The notes: a model not told the origin generated them from the letters alone. A DNA stretch of 5,698 bases from DASPLH01 sp035627675 (GCA_035627675.1 DASPLH010000036.1:1-5698), one strand, 5' to 3'. Positions 1 through 5,359 are shown, numbered from the stretch's first letter. A program made the numbers and translations.

Positions 1-951
1 CTCCGTCCGTTTCGCGCCCACGGCCTTCCTCAGGCCGATCTCGCGGGTACGCTCCGTCACCGTCACCAGCATGATGTTCATGATACCCACGCCGCTGATG
101 ATCAGGGCTATGGAGCCCACCAGCAGCAGCACGGCCGTAAGCGCCATTGAGATCTTGCGGGCGGCGTCGAGGATGGAGGCAAGATTCTGGACCGAGTAGG
201 ATGCGCCCGAGCGGTGGCGGGAGTGAAGCGTCTGCCGCACCTGCGCCGTCACGCGCTCGACGTCCTCGGCCGCCGCGGCCTGCGCGTATAGCGTCTTGAT
301 CGTGCTTCGCCCGGTGAAATTCTTCATCAGGGGAAACGGCACGAGCACCGACTGCGACGCGATCTCCGATTGGCCGAAGGTCGCCACCCGCTCCCGGAAA
401 ATCGCGATCACCGTGAACGTCGATTCCCCGATCCGCAACTGCTTGCCCACCATGTTCTGGTCCGGGAACTGTTTGGCCAGGTCCTGCGTGATCAGGCAGG
501 CCTTGCTGCCGGTCTGCATGTCAATCGGGTCGAAGAACCGGCCCTTCAGGATCAGCAGGTTCCGTATGGTCTGAAAGCCCTGGGTCACGCCGATCAGCGC
601 CACCGGCTTCTCGACGCCGTTCACGACAATGCTGTTCGACTGGTCGTAGGTTCCGGCAACCTCGGCAACGCCGGGGATCTGCCGCACCGCTTCCATGTCG
701 TCCGGTGTGATCTCGTCCGATTGTGAGTAGCCGGTCTCAGTGCCGCCCTGGTAGTAGGCGAACACAAGGTTGGAGCCGACGCCTTCGATCTGCGCCAGGA
801 CGTATGTCTTGCCGATGAGGGCGATCGTAACCACCAGGACGATGCATGCGCTGCCGATGACGACGCCCAGCATGGTCAGGGCGGCCTTCACCTTGTTGGC
901 GCGGAGCGCGTCGATGGCTACAGCCCAGGTGTCGTGACTGATCCCGAACAT
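1..951 (-). CDS. MacB/FtsX-type ABC transporter permease, N-terminal part (partial)
   Basis: The reverse strand is open from the left window edge to an ATG at 951-949, giving 317 codons that start MFGISHDTWAVAIDALRANK. A first membrane helix lies at about residues 23-46 (LTMLGVVIGSACIVLVVTIA). A long extracytoplasmic MacB-type periplasmic core domain follows at about 50-265. A second helix is at about 269-292, and the family signature GIMNIMLVTVTERTREIGLRKAVGAKR spans 289-315. Relatives are usually about 400 residues, so about 90 residues with the last two helices are missing beyond the edge. No ATP-binding domain is present in this part; the ATPase would be a separate protein. The ATG at 951 matches the usual N-terminus of the family, although no good Shine-Dalgarno precedes it. 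The frame stays open upstream to in-frame ATGs at 1050 and 1065, but those would add an unusual 33-38 residue extension. The exported substrate cannot be told from the sequence: such permeases serve lipoprotein, antibiotic, peptide or lipid export. It is divergent from hpnJ. Confidence 0.92.
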   Translation of the reverse strand, partial: MFGISHDTWAVAIDALRANKVKAALTMLGVVIGSACIVLVVTIALIGKTYVLAQIEGVGSNLVFAYYQGGTETGYSQSDEITPDDMEAVRQIPGVAEVAGTYDQSNSIVVNGVEKPVALIGVTQGFQTIRNLLILKGRFFDPIDMQTGSKACLITQDLAKQFPDQNMVGKQLRIGESTFTVIAIFRERVATFGQSEIASQSVLVPFPLMKNFTGRSTIKTLYAQAAAAEDVERVTAQVRQTLHSRHRSGASYSVQNLASILDAARKISMALTAVLLLVGSIALIISGVGIMNIMLVTVTERTREIGLRKAVGAKRTE

Positions 952-971
952 TGTTACCAAGAGTGTAACAA
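951..971. promoter_or_regulatory. Inverted repeat over the permease start codon (possible operator)
   Basis: TTGTTAC (951-957) and GTAACAA (965-971) form a perfect 7-bp inverted repeat with a 7-nt spacer. The left arm includes the first base of the permease ATG read on the minus strand. AT-rich dyads of this size are typical of dimeric repressor sites, and this one is conspicuous in a GC-rich intergenic region. It could equally be a small hairpin that controls translation initiation. No regulator gene is visible in the window. The rest of the 952-1141 gap should hold the divergent promoters, but I see no convincing -35/-10 pair. TAGTAT at 1118-1123 is the best -10-like string toward hpnJ and has no matching -35. 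Confidence 0.4.
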
Positions 972-1141
972 GGAAGCCCGTTTCGCCGCCGAATCCAGGC
1001 CCGCCGGCGTGGTGCTTGCGCCACGAACTCACGACCGTTCCATGGCCCATCCCTGCCACCCGCATCTACTTCATAACATTCCGCTTGGTTTCAGTCGGGG
1101 CGCCGCGGAGCCGGTGTTAGTATTTCACCAGCGATTTGCTT

Positions 1142-2623
1142 ATGCCTTTGAAGACACTCTTCCTCAACCCACCCTCGTTTGAGAACTTCGACGGCGGCGC
1201 AAGCTCCCGCTGGCCGGCCACGCGCGAAATCGAGTCGTACTGGTATCCGGTATGGCTTGCCTATCCCGCGGGCATGCTCGAAGGGTCGCGACTGCTCGAT
1301 GCGAACCCGCACCACGTCAGCGCCGAAGAAACCATCGAGATTGGGAAGCAGTACGAGTTCCTGGTGCTGTTCACCAGCACCCCTGGCTTCCAGGGCGACT
1401 GCAAGCTCGCCGAACTGATGAAGGCCGCGAACCCGAACCTCAAGATCGCCTTCGTCGGACCGCACGTCACCACTCTTCCGGCCGAAACGCTGAACCAGTG
1501 TGCCGCGATTGACTTCATCGTGCGGCGCGAGTTCGACTACGCTGTCGTCGAGTACGCCAACGGCAAGCCGCTGGAAGAAATCCAGGGCGTATCGTTCCGC
1601 AAGAACGGACAGGTCATTCACAACATCGACCGCCCGGCCGTCGCCGATCTCGACGCCCTGCCCGATGTGGTTGACGTTTACAAGCGCGACCTCGACGTCA
1701 CCCGCTACAACGTCCCGTTCCTGCTTCATCCCTACGTCGCGCTCTATACGACCCGCGGATGCCCCGCGCAGTGTACCTTCTGCCTCTGGCCGCAGACTCT
1801 GAGCGGCCATCCGTGGCGCAAGCGCTCCACCGATGCGGTCGCGCGCGAAATGGCGAAGGCCAAGCAACTGTGGCCCAACGTCAAGGAGTTCTTCTTCGAC
1901 GACGACACCTTCAACATCCAGAAGGCGCGCACCATCGAACTTTGCGAAAAGCTGAAGCCGCTGAACCTGACCTGGTCCTGCACCTCGCGCGTAACCACCG
2001 ACTACGAGACGCTCAAGGCGATGAAGGAGTCCGGCTGCCGCCTGCTGATCGTCGGCTTTGAGTCGGGCGACCCGCAGATTCTCAAGAACGTGAAAAAGGG
2101 TGCTACGGTCGAGCGCGCGCGCCAGTTTGCAAAGGACTGCAGGAAGCTCGGGCTGGCCGTCCACGGCGACTTCATCCTCGGACTGCCCGGCGAAACCAAA
2201 GAATCCATCCGCCGCACCATCGACTTCGCTAAGGAACTCAACGTCGAAACCATCCAGGTATCGGTCGCGCACGCGTATCCCGGCACCGAGTTCTACGACT
2301 TTGCCCAGTCGAACAACTTCATCATCAACACCAAGGAAATGGTGGACCTCGGCGGTCACCAGGTCGCGCACATCGAGTACCCCGGGCTGCCGGCAGACTA
2401 CGTCATGGAGATGGTTCACAAGTTCTATGACGAGTACTACTTCCGCCCGAAGGTCTGGGTTCCCATCGTCTTCGGCGCGATGTTCAAGAGCGAAGAGCGC
2501 AAGCGCCTCTACAAGGAAGCCAAAGATTTCCTGAAGCTGCGCGCCGCGCGCAACAAGGCCGTCAAGGAAGCCCGCGCGAAGCAGCAGGCCCGCCAGGCCG
2601 AAACCGCAACCGCCGGCGACTGA
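1142..2623 (+). CDS. hpnJ: Hopanoid biosynthesis radical SAM protein HpnJ
   Basis: A 493-residue protein beginning MPLKTLFLNPPSFENFDGG, the characteristic N-terminus of HpnJ. In hopanoid producers HpnJ is placed in the late side-chain pathway: after HpnI and HpnK make bacteriohopanetetrol glucosamine, HpnJ is required for the cyclitol ether (genetic evidence in Burkholderia). Residues about 1-150 form a Rossmann-like domain in the position of the cobalamin-binding domain of B12-type radical SAM enzymes; I see no DxHxxG motif there. The radical SAM core follows, with the [4Fe-4S] ligands C207-x3-C211-x2-C214 in RGCPAQCTFC, then FFDDDTF (250-256), VGFESG (304-309) and GLPGET (347-352). The C-terminus (about 455-493) is a basic Lys/Arg/Ala/Gln helix-forming tail. 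A TTG two codons upstream (1136) could also start, but ATG 1142 fits the family. No clear Shine-Dalgarno is seen. hpnI and hpnK are not in the window. A hairpin terminator follows 18 nt after the stop. Confidence 0.94.
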   Translation: MPLKTLFLNPPSFENFDGGASSRWPATREIESYWYPVWLAYPAGMLEGSRLLDANPHHVSAEETIEIGKQYEFLVLFTSTPGFQGDCKLAELMKAANPNLKIAFVGPHVTTLPAETLNQCAAIDFIVRREFDYAVVEYANGKPLEEIQGVSFRKNGQVIHNIDRPAVADLDALPDVVDVYKRDLDVTRYNVPFLLHPYVALYTTRGCPAQCTFCLWPQTLSGHPWRKRSTDAVAREMAKAKQLWPNVKEFFFDDDTFNIQKARTIELCEKLKPLNLTWSCTSRVTTDYETLKAMKESGCRLLIVGFESGDPQILKNVKKGATVERARQFAKDCRKLGLAVHGDFILGLPGETKESIRRTIDFAKELNVETIQVSVAHAYPGTEFYDFAQSNNFIINTKEMVDLGGHQVAHIEYPGLPADYVMEMVHKFYDEYYFRPKVWVPIVFGAMFKSEERKRLYKEAKDFLKLRAARNKAVKEARAKQQARQAETATAGD

Positions 2624-2641
2624 TCACCAGCAGATAACGAT

Positions 2642-2668
2642 CAAAGCCCGCTTCTACGGCGGGCTTTG
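2642..2668 (+). terminator. Intrinsic terminator of hpnJ
   Basis: CAAAGCCCGC (2642-2651) pairs perfectly with GCGGGCTTTG (2659-2668), a 10-bp stem with a 7-nt loop. The T-run is partly inside the stem and continues in a loosely T-rich stretch (TGTCATTTAT). It sits 18 nt after the hpnJ TGA. The A-run and T-run on the two sides would let it act in both directions. It separates hpnJ from the EamA genes, which probably need their own promoter. Confidence 0.85.
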
Positions 2669-2676
2669 TCATTTAT

Positions 2677-2787
2677 GAACGTCATGGCGCAGAATTGGTG
2701 GAAGCCACACTCGAAAGAGACTGCTGCGGGGGACATGACATGAGGTGGCTCCACTCCGCGCTTCGCGCTCCGGTCGCCATGACGTTC
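2677..2787. repeat. 111-bp MITE/REP-like palindromic element
   Basis: The ends are a perfect 13-bp inverted repeat: GAACGTCATGGCG (2677-2689) and CGCCATGACGTTC (2775-2787). A second nested pair lies inside: GTGGAAGCCAC (2698-2708) with GTGGCTCCAC (2745-2754), complementary except for one bulged base. Between the inner arms are a G-run (2728-2732) and a short GACAT direct repeat. The inner right flank holds the small hairpin GCGC-TTC-GCGC. No coding capacity is evident. The nested structure and position, between the hpnJ terminator and the next gene, fit a non-autonomous mobile repeat or REP-type element. No clean target-site duplication flanks it. The alternative is a structured leader of the next gene. 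Confidence 0.65.
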
Positions 2788-2809
2788 TAAGCCCTGTTAT
2801 CCTGCTGAC

Positions 2810-3250
2810 GTGACCTTTCGAAAGTATCTCGTCCTGCTCGCCATCGTTGTCTTCGGCGCGACCGGCGACGTGCTGCTCTCCCGCGGCATGAGGCAGGTGG
2901 GCGAAATCCATTTCCACGAACTCCAGCAAGCCATCCTCGCCGTCGCCAACCCGTGGGTAGCCCTCGGAGTCCTCTGCCTGATGATCTTCTTCGCCAGTTA
3001 TCTCTCCGCGCTGTCATGGGCCGACCTCACCTACGTGCTGCCGGCCACGGCCATCGGCTACGTAGTGCTTGCCTTGCTCTCGCGCACATTCCTGCACGAG
3101 CAGATCAGCCTCCAGCGCTGGATCGGAATCGCGCTCATCACGGCCGGGGTAGGTTTCGTCGCCGGAGGGCCGGCGCAGACGGAACGGGAACCGCAGGCAG
3201 CCGCGCCACAACCGGAGACAGTGAGCGCCGCACCGGAGCGCACAGCATGA
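2810..3250 (+). CDS. Half-size EamA/SMR-like membrane protein, first of a pair
   Basis: A 146-residue protein with four predicted membrane helices at about 5-23, 47-67, 73-93 and 102-119. It is half the length of ten-helix DMT transporters and similar in size to SMR proteins and ArnE/ArnF-type lipid-sugar flippase subunits. Recognisable elements are GDVLLSRGM after helix 1, ALSWADLTYVLPAT into helix 3, and a conserved charged turn FLHEQISLQRWIG before helix 4. A soluble Ala/Pro/Glu/Gln-rich tail of about 27 residues (120-146) ends the protein. The start is GTG with no visible Shine-Dalgarno. TGTTAT at 2795-2800 is -10-like and would put the transcript start nearly at the GTG, so a leaderless mRNA is possible. 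It overlaps the next gene by ATGA (3247-3250) and the two proteins share motifs, suggesting a heterodimer. The substrate is unknown; a lipid or hopanoid-linked cargo is a guess from the neighbouring hpnJ and hpnE. Confidence 0.85.
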   Translation: MTFRKYLVLLAIVVFGATGDVLLSRGMRQVGEIHFHELQQAILAVANPWVALGVLCLMIFFASYLSALSWADLTYVLPATAIGYVVLALLSRTFLHEQISLQRWIGIALITAGVGFVAGGPAQTEREPQAAAPQPETVSAAPERTA

Positions 3251-3627
3251 AGGATCTCTATACCTGGGCGGCAATCACATCGGTAGTGATCACATCCACG
3301 GCTGGGGATGTGCTGCTCGCCAACGCGATGCAGAACATCGGAGACCTTGGCGAACTCCGCGCCAGGCGCGGCCTTGTTGCCGTGGTACGCCGAGTGCTCG
3401 GCAGCGGGCGCTTCCTGCTTGGACTCGGGTTCATGAGCATGGCCTTCTTCAGCCTGCTGGTGGGACTCTCGTGGGCCGACGTGAGCCTGGTGGCACCCGC
3501 TTCGGCGTCGTTGACGTTCGTGACGAATGCGGTTGCAGCAAAGCTGTTTCTCAAGGAAAATGTGGACAGAAGGCGTTGGATCGCGGCCATCTTCGTTGCC
3601 GCCGGAGTAGCCTTCCTCGCACAATAA
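3247..3627 (+). CDS. Half-size EamA/SMR-like membrane protein, second of a pair
   Basis: A 126-residue, four-helix protein related to the one just upstream. Both carry a GDVLL motif after helix 1 (residues 20-24 here, AGDVLLANAMQNIGDL), LSWADxxxVxPA into helix 3 (74-85), and a charged turn then W-I before helix 4 (FLKENVDRRRWIAA, 101-114). Helices fall at about 8-26, 56-74, 79-101 and 109-125. A basic cytosolic loop (RARRGLVAVVRRV) follows helix 1. It starts at ATG 3247 inside the preceding stop (ATGA), and a GGAG at 3235-3238, 8 nt upstream, gives a good ribosome site, so the two are translated together. Its stop TAA at 3625-3627 shares a base with the ATG of the polycysteine leader ORF (TAATG). 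It probably pairs with the first protein as a drug/metabolite or lipid-precursor transporter; the cargo is not deducible. Confidence 0.85.
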   Translation: MKDLYTWAAITSVVITSTAGDVLLANAMQNIGDLGELRARRGLVAVVRRVLGSGRFLLGLGFMSMAFFSLLVGLSWADVSLVAPASASLTFVTNAVAAKLFLKENVDRRRWIAAIFVAAGVAFLAQ

Positions 3628-3689
3628 TGGGCTTTTCTCCTTCCAAGTCGATCTGCTGTTGTTGTTGCCCCTGCTGCTGTTGCCGGTAG
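3627..3689 (+). CDS. Polycysteine leader peptide upstream of cysK (putative cysteine attenuator)
   Basis: A 20-codon ORF reading MGFSPSKSI, then five Cys (3654-3668), Pro, four Cys (3672-3683), Arg and TAG (3687-3689). Nine of the last eleven sense codons are cysteine (five TGC, four TGT). It starts in a TAATG overlap with the EamA2 stop and ends 109 nt before cysK, whose product makes cysteine. Runs of the regulated amino acid next to a stop codon are the mark of attenuation leader peptides (trp, his, leu). Polycysteine sORFs that attenuate cysteine operons are known in mycobacteria. The inferred role is that ribosomes stall on the Cys codons when Cys-tRNA is low and refold the downstream RNA to raise cysK expression. 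No Shine-Dalgarno lies at normal distance (GGAG at 3603-3606 is 20 nt away), so translation may rely on reinitiation after EamA2. The peptide itself could alternatively bind metal. Confidence 0.8.
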   Translation: MGFSPSKSICCCCCPCCCCR

Positions 3690-3798
3690 TCCCTTTTCGC
3701 ACGAATCCCGCAATTTCAGGTTCTTTTTAGGACCCCACCACATCCATACACCATGCCATCCGGCGCTCCGGACGTCGCCGGGGAGTAAGAGGTTTCAC
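3690..3798 (+). promoter_or_regulatory. Structured cysK leader region (candidate attenuator)
   Basis: This is the stretch between the polycysteine ORF stop and cysK. Four pairings can be read by eye. (a) CCGGCG (3760-3765) with CGCCGG (3776-3781), a 6-bp GC stem with a 10-nt loop. (b) An alternative TCCGG (3759-3763)/CCGGA (3768-3772) with loop CGCT. (c) A long-range pairing of CTTTTTA (3723-3729) and CCCC (3733-3736) with GGGG (3780-3783) and TAAGAGG (3786-3792); it has 11 pairs, two of them G-U, and a small internal loop, and it masks the cysK ribosome site. (d) TTGCCGG (3680-3686), covering the last Cys codons, with CCCGCAA (3707-3713), six of seven pairs. Stem (a) excludes (c) because both use 3780-3781. 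Stem (a) lacks a following T-run, so it is not a standard intrinsic terminator. Control of translation or of Rho access is therefore more likely. The folds are hand-derived, not energy-calculated. Confidence 0.45.
3787..3792 (+). promoter_or_regulatory. Ribosome-binding site fixing the cysK GTG start
   Basis: AAGAGG lies 6 nt before the GTG at 3799 and is the best Shine-Dalgarno in the leader. It supports GTG as the start; no in-frame ATG exists nearby upstream. The same bases can pair with 3723-3728, so access to this site may be regulated. Confidence 0.7.
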
Positions 3799-4770
3799 GT
3801 GAAGATCGCAAACAATCTCACCGAACTGATCGGCCGCACGCCACTCGTGCGCCTCAACCGTGTCACCGCGGGCCTGAACGCAACCGTGGTCGCGAAGCTC
3901 GAGAGTCACAACCCTGCTTCGAGCGTGAAGGACCGCATCGCCGTAAGCATGATCGAAGAGGCAGAAGCGGCCGGCAAGATCATCCCCGGCAAGACCGTGC
4001 TCATCGAGCCCACCAGCGGCAACACCGGGATCGGCCTCGCCTGGGTCGCAGCCGTCAAAGGCTACAAGCTCATCATCACCATGCCCGACACGATGAGCAT
4101 CGAACGCCGCATCCTCCTCCGCGCCTTCGGAGCCGAGGTCATCCTCACGCCCGGCCCGAAAGGCATGAAGGGCGCCATCGCCAAGGCCGAAGAGCTCGTT
4201 GCGAATACACCCGACGCGTTCATGCCTCAGCAGTTTGCCAACGCTTCCAACCCCAAGATCCACCGCGAGACGACAGGCCCTGAGATCTGGGACGACACGG
4301 ACGGCAAGGTGGATATCCTCATCTCTGGCATCGGGACGGGCGGAACATTGACCGGCGTCTGCGAGTACATCAAGCCGAAGAAGCCTGAGTTCCGCGCTGT
4401 TGCCGTCGAACCGTCCGACAGCCCTGTGCTCAGCGGCGGACAACCGTCCCCTCACAAGATCCAGGGCATCGGCGCCGGCTTTGTGCCGCCGATCCTCAAT
4501 ACCGGGTTCATCGACGAAGTCATCACGGTGACGAACGACGAGGCAATCGATATGGCGCGCCGTTTGCCGATCGAAGAAGGACTCTTCGTGGGCATCTCGT
4601 CCGGCGCAGCCGTCCATGCCGCGCTCAAGGTGGCCGAACGCCCGGAGAGCGAAGGCAAACTCATCGTCGTGATCATCCCGAGCTTCGGCGAGCGCTATCT
4701 CAGCACAGTGCTCTTCCAACACCTTGTCGAAGAAGCGCGCTCCCTCGCAACCTCTACCGTTTCGATCTAG
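3799..4770 (+). CDS. cysK: Cysteine synthase A (O-acetylserine sulfhydrylase)
   Basis: A 323-residue cytosolic PLP enzyme that makes L-cysteine from O-acetylserine and sulfide. It begins MKIANNLTELIGRTPLVRLNR, as the family does. K44 in SSVKDRIA is the Schiff-base lysine. PTSGNTG (71-77) is the substrate-binding loop, GIGTGGT (177-183) is the PLP-phosphate loop, and GISSGA (265-270) holds the serine contacting the PLP ring nitrogen. SFGERYLSTVLF (295-306) is the typical C-terminal signature. The length is normal and no catalytic residue is missing. It starts at GTG with AAGAGG 6 nt upstream. The protein has a single cysteine (C188), so its own translation is little affected by Cys-tRNA shortage. 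It follows the polycysteine leader ORF and a structured spacer and ends at a strong terminator, so it is a monocistronic unit or the last gene of a transcript from the EamA genes. CysM and cystathionine beta-synthase are less likely given the signatures. Confidence 0.96.
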   Translation: MKIANNLTELIGRTPLVRLNRVTAGLNATVVAKLESHNPASSVKDRIAVSMIEEAEAAGKIIPGKTVLIEPTSGNTGIGLAWVAAVKGYKLIITMPDTMSIERRILLRAFGAEVILTPGPKGMKGAIAKAEELVANTPDAFMPQQFANASNPKIHRETTGPEIWDDTDGKVDILISGIGTGGTLTGVCEYIKPKKPEFRAVAVEPSDSPVLSGGQPSPHKIQGIGAGFVPPILNTGFIDEVITVTNDEAIDMARRLPIEEGLFVGISSGAAVHAALKVAERPESEGKLIVVIIPSFGERYLSTVLFQHLVEEARSLATSTVSI

Positions 4771-4800
4771 CCGCCGGACCCGGCGTCCTACGCTGAAACG

Positions 4801-4840
4801 TGCCCCACGCTGGCGAAGCTAACGTGGGGCAGTTCTTCTT
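4801..4840 (+). terminator. Intrinsic terminator of cysK
   Basis: TGCCCCACG (4801-4809) pairs perfectly with CGTGGGGCA (4823-4831). After one mismatch the stem continues for four more pairs around a GAA loop (4815-4817). TTCTTCTT follows at 4833-4840. It lies 30 nt after the cysK stop. A smaller palindrome, CGCCGG-AC-CCGGCG (4772-4785), comes just before it. The hairpin resembles dispersed palindromes common between genes of related genomes and may be one of them doing duty as a terminator. The rest of the gap to 4942 shows no clear promoter. Confidence 0.8.
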
Positions 4841-4929
4841 GCAGGACGAACGCGGCGAAGCACCTGCTGTCCAGCCGGAGAATCCTCGTGTCAGGCAGAC
4901 CTTATCGACAAATCTGAATCGTATCTCGT

Positions 4930-4934
4930 GGAGG
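4930..4934 (+). promoter_or_regulatory. Ribosome-binding site fixing the ATG at 4943
   Basis: GGAGG, a near-perfect Shine-Dalgarno, lies 8 nt before ATG 4943. An in-frame GTG at 4928 would overlap this site and add five residues, so 4943 is preferred as the start of the basic protein. Confidence 0.8.
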
Positions 4935-4942
4935 ATGCACAC

Positions 4943-5359
4943 ATGCCCCCTCGCGGAGCGAAGAGCCCCAAGCTCAAACGGCAATACGAACACATCAAGG
5001 ACAGCTACAAGGGACGAGGCAAAGACGAAGACACCGCCGAGGAAATCGCCGCCCGCACGGTAAACAAGGAGCGGCGGGAGATGGGACAGACGAAAAGGAG
5101 CGGCAGGAAATCTTCCGCGCGCAAGTCGGCCGGTGGTGGATCGGCCGCTCGCAAGACATCCGCTGGCAAGACTCGCAAGTCAGCGGCGAAGAAGTCTTCT
5201 GCGAAGAAGTCCGGGGCCCCGGCCTCAGGACGGAGATCGACGGCGAGGAAGTCCACGGCCGCCCGTTCGTCTTCGCGCAAGAAGAGCGTCACTCGCGCTT
5301 CGTCGCGCAAGACCTCCGCGAAACGTGCGGCGCGCAAGTCCACGCGCTCTTCTCACTGA
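4943..5359 (+). CDS. Small basic protein with histone H1-like Ser/Lys/Arg/Ala tail
   Basis: A 138-residue protein in two parts. Residues 1-50 (MPPRGAKSPKLKRQYEHIKD...AEEIAARTVNKERREMG) form a short mixed-charge helical module. It resembles the small proteins often labelled plasmid stabilization protein, with the pattern KRQxEHI-x-SY-x-RG followed by A-x-x-TVNK. Residues 51-138 are low complexity: about 31 of 88 are Lys or Arg, nearly all others are Ser, Ala, Thr or Gly, and there is no Asp or Glu. Short units such as ARKS, RKT and AKKS recur. Such tails occur in bacterial H1-like and AlgP-like DNA-binding proteins, so nonspecific DNA or RNA binding is likely, but no function is established. 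A strong GGAGG supports the start. It stands alone between the cysK terminator and convergent hpnE. The tail's nucleotide repeats (CGCAAGTC, AAGAAGTC) make copy-number variation between strains likely. Confidence 0.8.
   Translation: MPPRGAKSPKLKRQYEHIKDSYKGRGKDEDTAEEIAARTVNKERREMGQTKRSGRKSSARKSAGGGSAARKTSAGKTRKSAAKKSSAKKSGAPASGRRSTARKSTAARSSSRKKSVTRASSRKTSAKRAARKSTRSSH

Noticed and set aside
737..1024. Open frame on the minus strand, 95 codons, near the permease start
   Set aside because: It is out of frame with the permease, which carries unmistakable MacB/FtsX motifs across the same bases; the translation is Arg-rich noise.
1091..2419. Long open frame on the minus strand (442 codons) opposite hpnJ
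   Set aside because: It is the antisense shadow of a clearly recognisable radical SAM gene in GC-rich codons; its product shows no family motif.
3596..3625. Sigma-70-like promoter TTGCCG-N18-CACAAT at the end of EamA2
   Set aside because: The -10 match is only four of six, and the start it implies would fall a few bases after the leader ATG, excluding the leader start codon.
3654..3683. TGC/TGT triplet run as a simple trinucleotide microsatellite
   Set aside because: The TGC/TGT mix, the internal CCC codon, the in-frame ATG and TAG, and the position before cysK favour a selected Cys-coding run over slippage, although slippage may have contributed.
3718..3729. T-run TTCTTTTTA as the tail of a terminator after the leader ORF
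   Set aside because: No stable GC-rich hairpin lies directly upstream; the best stem there (3680-3686/3707-3713) has a 20-nt loop and a mismatch.
3760..3781. Hairpin before cysK as an intrinsic terminator
   Set aside because: The stem is GC-rich but is followed by GGGAGTAAGAGG, not a T-run, so a classical terminator is not supported.
3753..3788. Short ORF MPSGAPDVAGE in the cysK leader, covering the hairpin
   Set aside because: It has no ribosome site and no striking composition; ATG-to-stop runs of 11 codons are expected by chance. If translated it would melt the hairpin, so it is only worth recalling if footprints appear there.
3727..4722. Long open frame on the minus strand (331 codons) opposite cysK
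   Set aside because: It is antisense to an intact cysK with all catalytic motifs; the translation is rich in Asp/Arg/Ala without recognisable domains.
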